A DNA stretch of 9,470 nt from an uncultured Halieaceae bacterium (GCA_938045215.1 CALINF010000064.1:1-9470); one strand, 5' to 3'. Positions 1 to 6,953 are shown, numbered from the stretch's first letter. The notes: generated by a model not told the origin, from the letters alone. Program-made: numbers and translations.

Positions 1-2
1 TC

Positions 3-197
3 CAGTGTGAGTTCTGCTTGCTGCATGGTGTCAGTATACGCCTGTGCGCTGCGGCCGAATTTGTCTGTGGTTATCAAAGCCGCTATCCCTATAATAGCGG
101 TACGTCTGTCAGCTCCAGTTTACGGGACACTGACACCATTACCTACTCAGCAAGCTTCACGCAGCCAATGCTTGTGGCAGGAATAGTACTGTTGTGA
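3..197 (+). CDS. Possible 3' end of an upstream gene (5' truncated by window)
   Basis: This frame is open from the window edge to a TGA at 195-197, giving about 64 residues with no start needed inside the window. The TGA overlaps the GTG start of rfbD as GTGA, a common sign of translational coupling. The peptide has polar/hydrophobic alternation (for example SLRDTDTITYSASF) that could be a beta-barrel strand, followed by a short hydrophobic end, but I recognise no family. A competing frame is open from 1 to a TAG at 184-186, so openness alone does not prove either. The segment also carries the inverted repeat and hairpin listed separately, which argues for noncoding DNA. I infer a gene tail only weakly. 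Confidence 0.3.
   Translation, partial: QCEFCLLHGVSIRLCAAAEFVCGYQSRYPYNSGTSVSSSLRDTDTITYSASFTQPMLVAGIVLL
80..100. other. Small perfect hairpin enclosing a TATAAT
   Basis: CCGCTAT (80-86) pairs perfectly with ATAGCGG (94-100) across a 7-base loop. There is no T-run after the stem on the + strand, and only a short CTTT after it on the - strand, so it is not a convincing intrinsic terminator. The loop and 3' arm contain the exact -10 hexamer TATAAT. Confidence 0.45.
90..95 (+). promoter_or_regulatory. Candidate -10 element upstream of rfbD
   Basis: TATAAT here is a perfect sigma-70 -10 hexamer about 100 bases before the rfbD start. No good -35 lies at 16-18 bp spacing; the closest TTG-containing hexamer, TTGTCT at 61-66, is 23 bp away. 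It sits inside a hairpin and possibly inside the tail of a gene, so it may be fortuitous. Confidence 0.25.
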
Positions 198-1084
198 CAC
201 AAACGCCAAAAAAAGTCATCGTCCTGGGGGCCGGCGGTCAGCTGGGAAGAGAGCTCGTTGCAAGCAGGCCTGCGGGAGTTGAATGCCTGCCCTACACGCG
301 CTCGCAGCTCGATGTCACTGATTCTGAGGCAATAACTGGAATTCTGCGCGAGCAAGGGGCTCAGGTGGTGATTAACGCCGCGGCCTACACCGCCGTAGAT
401 AAGGCAGAGTCTGAACCGGAGCAGGCCATAGCCGGCAATGTTACTGGCCCAGGTGTGTTGGCAACTGCTTGTGCGCAGGCACATTGTCGGCTTATTCACG
501 TGTCAACAGACTTCGTCTTCGATGGCGCTGCAAGCGAGCCGTATACGCCCGCTAGTGTAACCTCGCCTCTGGGTGTTTACGGCCAGACCAAACGCGATGG
601 TGAGAGAGCCGTGATGTCGGCCCTGCCTGGTGCGCTGATTGTACGCACGGGCTGGGTATACTCGGCTCACGGCAGCAACTTTGTAAAAACCATGTTGCGA
701 TTGATGAGCGAGCGCGAAGAGCTCAGCGTGGTAGCCGACCAGGTGGGTACGCCTACGTGGGCGGCAGGTCTGGCAGAGGTTCTGTGGGCGTTTGCCGTCA
801 GGCCTGATCTTGCCGGCATTTACCACTGGAGTGATGCCGGTGTTTGTAGCTGGTACGATTTCGCGGTTGCGATACAGGAGGAGTGCGAGTCGCGAGGCCT
901 GCTGAATCGCACCGTGCCAATCACACCAATCGCGGCGGCCGCCTATCCAACACCGGCGCGCAGGCCTGCGTATAGCGTGCTGGATAAGTCGGACACGTGG
1001 TCGGATTTGGGAATGAGGGGTGTGCACTGGCGGGTTCAGTTACGCGCCATGCTGGAACAGTTACAGGAGAGTAAAGATGTCTGA
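194..1084 (+). CDS. rfbD: dTDP-4-dehydrorhamnose reductase (RmlD)
   Basis: This enzyme catalyses the last step of dTDP-L-rhamnose synthesis, the NAD(P)H-dependent reduction of dTDP-4-keto-L-rhamnose in the cytoplasm. The protein has 296 residues, normal for RmlD. Visible features are the Rossmann motif GAGGQLG (12-18), NAAAYTAVDKAE (61-72), STD (104-106) and YGQTK with the catalytic Tyr129 and Lys133. NFVKTMLRL (162-170) and the substrate-binding YPTPARRPAYSVLD (251-264) follow. The usual STDYVF reads STDFVF here, but that tyrosine is not the catalytic one. The GTG at 194 is the only start in this frame after the last upstream stop, and AGGA at 179-182 is a weak Shine-Dalgarno 11 bases before it. 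The gene overlaps rfbB by 8 bp. Confidence 0.96.
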   Translation: MTQTPKKVIVLGAGGQLGRELVASRPAGVECLPYTRSQLDVTDSEAITGILREQGAQVVINAAAYTAVDKAESEPEQAIAGNVTGPGVLATACAQAHCRLIHVSTDFVFDGAASEPYTPASVTSPLGVYGQTKRDGERAVMSALPGALIVRTGWVYSAHGSNFVKTMLRLMSEREELSVVADQVGTPTWAAGLAEVLWAFAVRPDLAGIYHWSDAGVCSWYDFAVAIQEECESRGLLNRTVPITPIAAAAYPTPARRPAYSVLDKSDTWSDLGMRGVHWRVQLRAMLEQLQESKDV

Positions 1085-2144
1085 CGTGGTGATGGTCACC
1101 GGAGCAGCGGGGTTCATTGGTGCTAACTTCGTCCACTATTGGACCAGGCATCATCCTGATGACACTGTGGTGGCCTATGATGCGCTGACCTATGCAGGTA
1201 ATCGCGAGAACTTGACAGGCCTTGAGGGTCGCGAAAGTTTCCACTTTGTGCATGCAGATATTTGTGATCAGGACAGGGTGGAGGCAACCCTGCGTGACCA
1301 CAGCGTTAATCGCATCGTACACTTTGCCGCCGAGAGTCATGTTGACCGCTCGATTACGGGTCCCGATGCCTTCATCGAAACCAATATTGTCGGTACTCAT
1401 TCGCTGTTGAAGGCGGCGCGAGAAGTGTGGCTTTCAGGGAGTGGTATGGAGCATCGGTTTCACCATGTGTCTACCGATGAGGTATACGGCTCTCTGTCCG
1501 CCAATGCGCCAGGCTTTCATGAAGAACAGAAGTACGAACCCAATTCCCCCTATTCGGCGAGCAAGGCGGCCTCAGATCACCTGGTGCGTTCCTACCTGCA
1601 TACCTTTGGCCTCCAGGTCACTACCAGCAATTGCTCCAACAACTATGGGCCGTATCACTTCCCCGAGAAGTTGATTCCCCTGTGCATCACCAACATCCTG
1701 CGCGGACGGTCACTGCCGGTGTACGGCGATGGTAGTAATATTCGCGATTGGCTCTATGTTGAGGACCACTGCCGCGGCATCGAACAAGTGCTTCAGCAAG
1801 GTGTTGTGGGAGAAACGTACAATATAGGTGGCAACAATGAATGGAATAATCTCGACATCGTGACCTTGCTGTGTGATCGGCTGGACGCGCGATTCGCTGC
1901 TGATGAAACGCTTGCCGGTTTGTACCCGGACGCCCCCGCTATCGCGGGTAAGTCGGCGCGGGAACTGATTGTGTTTGTAGAGGATCGTGCAGGCCACGAT
2001 TGGCGCTATGCGATCGATGCCAGCAAAATCAGCAAGGATCTAGGTTATAGCCCGCATGAGAGTTTTGAGACGGGCATCGAACGCACACTGGACTGGTTTC
2101 TAGCGAATGAAACCTGGTGGCGCCCACTTCTCCCGCGAGACTAA
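1077..2144 (+). CDS. rfbB: dTDP-glucose 4,6-dehydratase (RmlB)
   Basis: The enzyme converts dTDP-D-glucose to dTDP-4-keto-6-deoxy-D-glucose with bound NAD+, the second step of dTDP-L-rhamnose synthesis. The 355-residue protein is an extended short-chain dehydrogenase. It shows TGAAGFIG (8-15), AAESHVD (84-90), STDEVYG (132-138, with the Thr-Asp-Glu catalytic residues), YSASK (159-163, catalytic Tyr and Lys), NNYGPYHFPEK (188-198) and RDWLYVEDH (223-231). RAGHD (304-308) and RYAIDASK (310-317) follow. I chose ATG 1077 over the in-frame upstream GTG at 1020 because AGGAG (1065-1069) lies 7 bases before it and the Rossmann fold begins right after. The start overlaps the rfbD stop by 8 bp, which suggests coupled translation. 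It ends 13 bp from the convergent rfbC stop. Confidence 0.97.
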   Translation: MSDVVMVTGAAGFIGANFVHYWTRHHPDDTVVAYDALTYAGNRENLTGLEGRESFHFVHADICDQDRVEATLRDHSVNRIVHFAAESHVDRSITGPDAFIETNIVGTHSLLKAAREVWLSGSGMEHRFHHVSTDEVYGSLSANAPGFHEEQKYEPNSPYSASKAASDHLVRSYLHTFGLQVTTSNCSNNYGPYHFPEKLIPLCITNILRGRSLPVYGDGSNIRDWLYVEDHCRGIEQVLQQGVVGETYNIGGNNEWNNLDIVTLLCDRLDARFAADETLAGLYPDAPAIAGKSARELIVFVEDRAGHDWRYAIDASKISKDLGYSPHESFETGIERTLDWFLANETWWRPLLPRD

Positions 2145-2157
2145 CGAAGGGCTTGTA

Positions 2158-2706
2158 CTAGTCGAACAGCGGAATCTCGCCCCACGCAAGGCCAGCCTGA
2201 TCCTTCTCGGAGAGTTGCGGCTCTCCGCCTAGTGTCGTCGGCCAGTCTATTGCCACAGTAGGGTCATCGAAGGACAGGCAGACTTCGCTCGTGGGATCGT
2301 AAAAGTTACTGCATTTGTACTGGAAGTCGGCGTAGTCAGACGTAACGTAAAACCCGTGAGCAAAACCAGGTGGCACCCACAGCATTTTGTGAGTCTTTGC
2401 ATCGAGGGTGACGCCATACCATTGTCCGAATGTTTCGGAAGAGCGGCGCAGATCCACGGCTACATCAAAGACGGAGCCAGCACTAACCCGTACCAGCTTA
2501 CCCTGTGTGTTCTCGGTCTGATAATGCATGCCCCGCAGTATTCCTCGGGCAGAACGGCTGTGGTTATCCTGGACAAACTCCAGATCCAATCCGTTGTCTC
2601 GAAATTTCTGCTGGTTCCAGGTTTCCATGAAAAAGCCCCGTGCGTCGCCAAATACACGCGGCGTGATTAATAGAACGTCCTTCAAAGTTGTGGTTTCAAT
2701 AATCAT
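2158..2706 (-). CDS. rfbC: dTDP-4-dehydrorhamnose 3,5-epimerase (RmlC)
   Basis: RmlC epimerises dTDP-4-keto-6-deoxyglucose at C3 and C5 to give dTDP-4-keto-L-rhamnose. It is a cupin, usually a dimer. The 182-residue length is typical. Key features are RGFFMETW (23-30), FVQDNHS (44-50), RGILRGMHYQ with the catalytic His61, and QGKLVRV (68-74). VPPGFAHGF (111-119, with His117), YKCSNFYDP (130-138, conserved tyrosines) and LSEKD (165-169, the Asp that pairs with the active-site His in the family) complete the fold. The frame stays open upstream through the rfbA coding region, but the start is ATG at 2706, preceded by AAGGAG 9 bases away. It overlaps the end of rfbA by 11 bp, so rfbA-rfbC form one coupled unit. 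Confidence 0.96.
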   Translation of the reverse strand: MIIETTTLKDVLLITPRVFGDARGFFMETWNQQKFRDNGLDLEFVQDNHSRSARGILRGMHYQTENTQGKLVRVSAGSVFDVAVDLRRSSETFGQWYGVTLDAKTHKMLWVPPGFAHGFYVTSDYADFQYKCSNFYDPTSEVCLSFDDPTVAIDWPTTLGGEPQLSEKDQAGLAWGEIPLFD

Positions 2707-3625
2707 TGAAAACAACTCCTTCTTCACGAAGCAAGCGCTGTAGATAAACGCCGTAGCCACTTTTTTCCAGCGGTGCCGCCAGTGCCAGCAATTGTTCGGC
2801 GTCGATATAGCCCATGCGGTATGCCACTTCTTCCGGGCACGCAATCTTCAGGCCCTGGCGTTCCTCTACCACGCGGATAAAACTGGCAGCGTCCAGCAGT
2901 GAGTTGTGGGTGCCGGTATCCAGCCACGCGGTGCCGCGGCTCATGACTTCTACCTGCAGGTCACCTCGCTGCAGGTAGACGTTGTTGATGTCAGTAATTT
3001 CCAGCTCGCCCCGTGCGGAGGGTTTAACCGATTTGGCAATGTCGACCACATCGTTGTCGTAGAAATACAGGCCGGTTACCGCATAGTGTGATTTGGGGTT
3101 CGCGGGTTTTTCCTGGATATCCTGAGCAACACCGGCTGCGTCAAACGACACTACGCCGTAGCGCTCTGGGTCCTGTACGTAGTAGGCAAATACAGAGGCC
3201 CCAGTGGTCCGGCTCGCGGCATTGTGCAGTTTCGTGGTGAATCCGCCGCCGTAGAAAATGTTGTCACCCAATACCAGGCTGGCTGGCGAGTTGCCGATAA
3301 ACGACTCACCCAGGATGAAGGCCTGTGCTAATCCGTCCGGGCTCGGTTGAACGGTGTACTGTATGTTGATGCCCCAGTTGGAGCCGTCACCTAATAGCTC
3401 GGAGAATGCTGCTTGATCCCGGGGTGTTGTGATCACCAGAATGTCGCGGATGCCGGCGAGCATAAGAGTGGCCAATGGGTAGTAAATCATCGGTTTGTCG
3501 TACACCGGCATTAGCTGCTTGCTTACCGTGCTGGTCAGCGGGTGCAGGCGGGTCCCGGAGCCGCCGGCGAGAATAATCCCTTTGTAAATCGTTGGGTCAA
3601 CGTGTGATGTGGTGGTGTTATCCAT
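2696..3625 (-). CDS. rfbA: Glucose-1-phosphate thymidylyltransferase (RmlA)
   Basis: RmlA makes dTDP-glucose and pyrophosphate from dTTP and glucose-1-phosphate, the committed and feedback-inhibited step of the rhamnose pathway. The protein has 309 residues. It shows the nucleotidyltransferase signature GGSGTRLHPLT (21-31), SKQLMPVYDKPMIYYPL (35-51), LGDNIFYG (119-126), EKP (172-174), GELEITD (206-212) and GTAWLDTGTH (231-240). The C-terminal helical part runs to the stop. Family members usually begin at the residue before KGIILAGG; here about 14 extra polar residues precede it, with no alternative start between. ATG 3625 is chosen over two TTG codons just upstream because AAGGA lies 8 bases before it. 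The gene is first of the pair rfbA-rfbC and divergent from the glycosyltransferase gene. Confidence 0.97.
   Translation of the reverse strand: MDNTTTSHVDPTIYKGIILAGGSGTRLHPLTSTVSKQLMPVYDKPMIYYPLATLMLAGIRDILVITTPRDQAAFSELLGDGSNWGINIQYTVQPSPDGLAQAFILGESFIGNSPASLVLGDNIFYGGGFTTKLHNAASRTTGASVFAYYVQDPERYGVVSFDAAGVAQDIQEKPANPKSHYAVTGLYFYDNDVVDIAKSVKPSARGELEITDINNVYLQRGDLQVEVMSRGTAWLDTGTHNSLLDAASFIRVVEERQGLKIACPEEVAYRMGYIDAEQLLALAAPLEKSGYGVYLQRLLREEGVVFNDY
2716..2721 (-). promoter_or_regulatory. Ribosome binding site of rfbC, inside rfbA
   Basis: AAGGAG on the - strand, 9 bases before the ATG at 2706. It settles the rfbC start against longer in-frame readings. It lies within the last codons of rfbA. 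Confidence 0.75.
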
Positions 3626-3633
3626 CAACAAGG

Positions 3634-3638
3634 TCCTT
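3634..3638 (-). promoter_or_regulatory. Ribosome binding site of rfbA
   Basis: AAGGA on the - strand, 8 bases before ATG 3625 and only 2 bases before the first TTG at 3631. The spacing favours the ATG. Confidence 0.65.
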
Positions 3639-3653
3639 TACGTAGATAGATGG

Positions 3654-3684
3654 AGTATATCGGGAAGTCCACTCCGGGGGTGAA
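3654..3684 (-). promoter_or_regulatory. Candidate rfbA-rfbC promoter
   Basis: On the - strand, TATACT (3654-3659) matches the -10 consensus at 5 of 6 positions and lies about 30 bases before the rfbA start. The best -35 is TTCACC (3679-3684, 4 of 6), but the spacing of 19 bp is long. The position is sensible and the match moderate. Confidence 0.3.
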
Positions 3685-3744
3685 CCTTGAAGCAACGGAT
3701 TGTGGCTGGCCGCGAGAAGGGGTGGAATTTTGATCAATCACTGT

Positions 3745-3750
3745 TAAAAT
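3745..3750 (+). promoter_or_regulatory. Candidate -10 for the glycosyltransferase operon
   Basis: TAAAAT matches the -10 consensus at 5 of 6 positions, in the only AT-rich stretch of the rfbA/glycosyltransferase divergent region. No convincing -35 lies 16-18 bp upstream. Palindromes TGATCA (3731-3736) and CGATCG (3754-3759) flank it. They are short enough to be chance. Confidence 0.3.
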
Positions 3751-3839
3751 CCGCGATCGTTTTGCCTGCGCGCCAGTGAAATATGGCCACCAATCCATGT
3801 TGTTCACATGGAACCGCATGCTCCGCATACACTGATTCA

Positions 3840-5177
3840 ATGCCCAAGGAGGCTGCCATCCGGCATCTAGACACCTTACACCGTGATGCCAGCGCTTCAC
3901 CGGTGGCTGCCTCCTCGAATGTCGTGGCTCCCCAACCCGCCCAGCGACCGCTGCGAATTGCACTACTGGGTTACCGGAGTCAGCCTTATGGCGGAGGGCA
4001 GGGCGTCTACCTTCGATATCTCAGCAAGGCTCTGGTTGAGGCGGGGCACCAGGTGGATGTTATTTCTGGACCTCCCTATCCGCATCTGGATCCAAGAGTG
4101 AGCCTCATCAAGCTCCCCAGTCTCGATTTGTTTGAGAATGGCCTGGCTTCGCTTCGCCCGCGGCATATGCGCTCGTTAACCAATGTCATCGAGTGGACCA
4201 GCAAGCTCACCGGGGGCTTCGCTGAGCCCTACACGTTCGGGCGTCGAGTGGTTAAGTATCTAAAACGTCAAGGTAAACACTACGACCTGATCCACGATAA
4301 CCAGAGCTTGAGCTATGGCACGCTGGAGCTGCAGTCAATGGGCGTGCCACTGGTGACGACGGTTCATCACCCCATCACCAATGATTTGCGCATTGCATTG
4401 GCGGCAACTGACCGTTGGCACGAGCGCCTCCTGATTCGTCGCTGGCACAGTTTTTTGCGTATGCAGCAAAATGTCGTCAAGAAATTGCACAATGTGATCA
4501 CGGTATCTGATTGTTCGCGGCAGGACATAGCGCGTGATTTTGGCCTGCAGCCTGCTGGCATACATCTGGTTCATAACGGCATAGATACCGCCACCTTCAG
4601 ACCGCTGCCGGAGATTACGCGGCGCCCGCTGCAACTGATGGCGACTGCGTCGGCCGATGCACCATTAAAGGGGGTGCGCTATCTGTTGGAGGCATTTGCG
4701 CAACTGCTGAATCAGTTTCCAGATTTGAAGCTACTGTTGGTGAGCAAGCTGCAACCCGGCGGTGACAGTGAGCGATTGGTTCATTCATTGGGATTAGCGC
4801 CGCACATACAATTGGTCAGTGGAGTCAGCACCGATGAGTTGGTGCATCACTATGCCCAATCAACGATAGCAGTCGTGCCTTCAGTGTATGAAGGCTTCGG
4901 TTTGCCAGCGGGTGAAGCGATGGCCTGTGGCGTGCCGGTAGTGTCCACAGATGGCGGCGCGCTACCTGAGGTAGTGGGCGACGCCGGCGTTCTGGTTCCG
5001 GTCAAAGACTCAAACGCGCTGGCGCACGCGCTGGCCGATTTGCTTAACGATACGGAGAGACGGAATGAACTTGCCGAGCAGGGCAGGCGGCGAATCGTCG
5101 AAAAATTCAGCTGGGATGTCTGTGCTCTTGAAATGACCCGCTACTACTACGACGTGATCGATCATGCAGACAGTTGA
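3840..5177 (+). CDS. GT4-family glycosyltransferase (GT-B fold)
   Basis: A retaining GT-B glycosyltransferase of family GT4, acting in the cytoplasm or at the inner membrane face. From ATG 3840 it has 445 residues. Numbered from that start, the first Rossmann domain begins near residue 38 (LRIALLGYRSQPYGGGQGVY, the usual glycine-rich acceptor loop). HDNQSLSYGTL (152-162), TTVHHPI (173-179), HNGID (245-249) and the donor-binding EX7E motif in YEGFGLPAGEAMACG (350-364) follow. About 37 residues rich in Ala, Ser and Pro precede the fold. An in-frame ATG at 3783 would add 19 Cys-containing residues. Neither start has a good Shine-Dalgarno, and codons are more typical after 3840. The gene overlaps the next by 14 bp. 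The sugar and acceptor are not readable; nearby rfb genes make rhamnose one possibility. Confidence 0.88.
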   Translation: MPKEAAIRHLDTLHRDASASPVAASSNVVAPQPAQRPLRIALLGYRSQPYGGGQGVYLRYLSKALVEAGHQVDVISGPPYPHLDPRVSLIKLPSLDLFENGLASLRPRHMRSLTNVIEWTSKLTGGFAEPYTFGRRVVKYLKRQGKHYDLIHDNQSLSYGTLELQSMGVPLVTTVHHPITNDLRIALAATDRWHERLLIRRWHSFLRMQQNVVKKLHNVITVSDCSRQDIARDFGLQPAGIHLVHNGIDTATFRPLPEITRRPLQLMATASADAPLKGVRYLLEAFAQLLNQFPDLKLLLVSKLQPGGDSERLVHSLGLAPHIQLVSGVSTDELVHHYAQSTIAVVPSVYEGFGLPAGEAMACGVPVVSTDGGALPEVVGDAGVLVPVKDSNALAHALADLLNDTERRNELAEQGRRRIVEKFSWDVCALEMTRYYYDVIDHADS

Positions 5178-5880
5178 TTTCACGCATTTTGAGCTGAGCT
5201 CCGGTGATCGCGTGCTCGATCTTGGCTGTGGTGAGGGCAGGCATGCGATTGCGGTCTACCTGGAGTCGGATGTGCACTGCGTAGGTGTGGATCTCTCGGT
5301 GCAGGACTTGTCTCGCGCCCGGGAAAAATTTGCCGATTTCCAGCAGGTGGAAGACACCTCGCGGGAGCTCAGTCTCACGTCGGCAGATGCGCTATCCCTG
5401 CCGTTTGCCAACGATACTTTCGACAAGATTATCTGCAGCGAGGTACTGGAACATATTCCCGATTATGAATCTGTATTGCTGGAGATCCAGCGAATCCTCA
5501 AGCCTGGCGGCCTCCTGTGCGTGAGCGTACCGCGGCGCTGGCCAGAGAGAATTTGCTGGTGGCTCAGCGAGGAATATCATCTGGTGCCAGGGGGGCATGT
5601 GCGGATCTTTGACGCGGGAGAGCTGCGCAACCAGATTGAGGCGCGGGGCTTTAGCCGTTATTACCGGCACTGGGCCCATGGACTGCATTCACCCTACTGG
5701 TGGCTGCAGTGTCTGTTTTGGGAAACACGCGAAAGCAACTGGTTGATCAGGCAGTATCATCGGCTTTTGGTCTGGGATCTTATGGAGAAACCGGCTTTCA
5801 CTCGAGTGCTGGAGCGCGCTCTGGATCCGCTATTGGGCAAGAGCATCGTGATGTACTTCCGTAAAGAGGTGCCGGCATGA
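5164..5880 (+). CDS. Class I SAM-dependent methyltransferase with aromatic-rich C-terminal domain
   Basis: The N-terminal half is a standard Methyltransf_11-type Rossmann fold: motif I RVLDLGCGEGRH (16-27), GVDLS (41-45), SADALSLPF (73-81), FDKIICSEVLEHI (86-98) and LKPGGLL (112-118). It should transfer a methyl group from SAM. From residue 126 there is a distinctive tail with PGGHVRIFD (142-150), HSPYWWLQC (175-183), LVWDLMEKP (202-210) and LLGKSIVMYFRK (223-234). This is rich in Trp, Tyr and His and may bind a lipid or sugar, or contact a partner protein. The 238-residue length suits the family, with almost no N-terminal cap. ATG 5164 overlaps the glycosyltransferase by 14 bp and has no clear Shine-Dalgarno, consistent with coupled translation. 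The methylated substrate is unknown; by context it is probably the glycosyltransferase product. Confidence 0.85.
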   Translation: MQTVDFTHFELSSGDRVLDLGCGEGRHAIAVYLESDVHCVGVDLSVQDLSRAREKFADFQQVEDTSRELSLTSADALSLPFANDTFDKIICSEVLEHIPDYESVLLEIQRILKPGGLLCVSVPRRWPERICWWLSEEYHLVPGGHVRIFDAGELRNQIEARGFSRYYRHWAHGLHSPYWWLQCLFWETRESNWLIRQYHRLLVWDLMEKPAFTRVLERALDPLLGKSIVMYFRKEVPA

Positions 5881-6953
5881 GTGGTTTGTATCTGAGCCGA
5901 GGCCTTTATCCGGAGGATTTTCTCAGGCCCACGGTAGACTTCATCCTGGCGACACAGGAGGCCTCCGGTGAGATCCCCTGGTTTGAAGGCAGTTATACGG
6001 ATCCGTGGGATCATGTTGAGTCGGCAATGGCGCTTTCAATTGCGGGTGAGTATCAAGCAGCCGAACGCGCTTATGACTGGCTGTCTGGAAAACAGCTGGA
6101 AGATGGCAGCTGGTGGGCCGCCTACAGGGGCGAGATCGTAGACAACCAGGAGCGCAGGGAAACCAACTTTGTAGCCTACGTGGCTACAGGCGTCTGGCAC
6201 CACTTTCTCATTACATCGAACCGGGCGTTTCTGGAACGCCACTGGACTATGGTGTTCAGGGCTATCGAATTTGTCCTGAACTGCCAGTCAGAGCATGGTG
6301 AGATTGATTGGGCTGTTAACGGTGATGGTTCACCCAAGCGAGACGCGTTGGTCACTGGCTGCAGTTCGATTTACAAGAGCCTTGAGTGCGCCTGCAATAT
6401 CGCGGTGACGCTGGGTAAGAGCAGCGAGGACTGGCTGCTGGCACGAGAACGGCTCGGCCATGCCCTGCACCATAAGCCCGAACGTTTTGATCGCACATGG
6501 GAGTCTAAATCACGGTACTCCATGGACTGGTTTTATCCGATGCTGACCGGATGGCTACCGCGCTCCGAGGGTCGAGCAAGACTGACGGCACGCTGGGATG
6601 AGTTCGTGGAGGCCGGCCTTGGTTGCCGCTGTGTCTCGGATGAGCCATGGGTAACAGTTGCAGAGTCCTGCGAGTTGGTAATGGCGTTGCTGGCAGTGGG
6701 TGACCATGCTCGCGCGGTGGAGGTTTACAGCTGGCTGCAGCAATGGCGTGCAGCTGACGGTAGCTATTGGACGGGTTATCAATTTGCCGAGGACCTTTTG
6801 TGGCCGGATGAGCGGCCTACCTGGACGGCCGGCGCCATCCTGTTGGCCGCCGATGCGTTGACCGAGCACACACCTGCATGGAATTTGTTTACGCAAGTGA
6901 ATCTGCTGGATGTCGCAGAGCGTGAGTCACGCGTGCTGCGAAAGAGGGACTAG
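5877..6953 (+). CDS. Alpha/alpha-toroid (terpenoid-cyclase/prenyltransferase-like) protein of unknown function
   Basis: This 358-residue protein has no signal peptide or membrane segment. Four spaced repeats resemble the QW motifs of squalene-cyclase/prenyltransferase toroids: Q27-G31-W35, Q73-G77-W79 (QLEDGSWW), Q137-G141-W145 and AADGSYW (292-298). Each is followed by a helix-pair-like stretch. Conserved-looking polar clusters are DPWDHVE (42-48), ERRETNF (92-98), CSSIYKSLEC (162-171) and DEPWVTVAESCE (255-266). Neither the DxDD acid motif of class II cyclases nor a DDxxD motif is present, so real cyclase or prenyltransferase activity is doubtful. A glycan-active six-hairpin enzyme or a binding scaffold fits equally well. 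ATG 5877 overlaps the methyltransferase stop as ATGA and has AGAGG 7 bases upstream, making it the third gene of the coupled trio. Confidence 0.75.
   Translation: MSGLYLSRGLYPEDFLRPTVDFILATQEASGEIPWFEGSYTDPWDHVESAMALSIAGEYQAAERAYDWLSGKQLEDGSWWAAYRGEIVDNQERRETNFVAYVATGVWHHFLITSNRAFLERHWTMVFRAIEFVLNCQSEHGEIDWAVNGDGSPKRDALVTGCSSIYKSLECACNIAVTLGKSSEDWLLARERLGHALHHKPERFDRTWESKSRYSMDWFYPMLTGWLPRSEGRARLTARWDEFVEAGLGCRCVSDEPWVTVAESCELVMALLAVGDHARAVEVYSWLQQWRAADGSYWTGYQFAEDLLWPDERPTWTAGAILLAADALTEHTPAWNLFTQVNLLDVAERESRVLRKRD

Larger units (their letters stand above)
25..139. repeat. Perfect 11-bp inverted repeat, arms 104 bp apart
   Basis: The left arm ATGGTGTCAGT (25-35) is the exact reverse complement of ACTGACACCAT (129-139), with 93 bases between. 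A perfect 11-bp match is unlikely by chance in under 200 bp. The small hairpin at 80-100 lies between the arms. No target-site duplication is visible next to the arms (TGC on the left, TAC on the right). It could be the base of a long RNA stem, the ends of a tiny degenerate element, or a paired protein-binding site. Confidence 0.55.

Noticed and set aside
80..100. The hairpin as an intrinsic terminator of the upstream gene
   Set aside because: The stem is only 7 bp and is not followed by a T-run on the + strand.
503..1027. Long open frame on the - strand opposite rfbD
   Set aside because: It is antisense to a gene with clear RmlD motifs, has no recognisable domain or ribosome site, and has a composition typical of a shadow frame.
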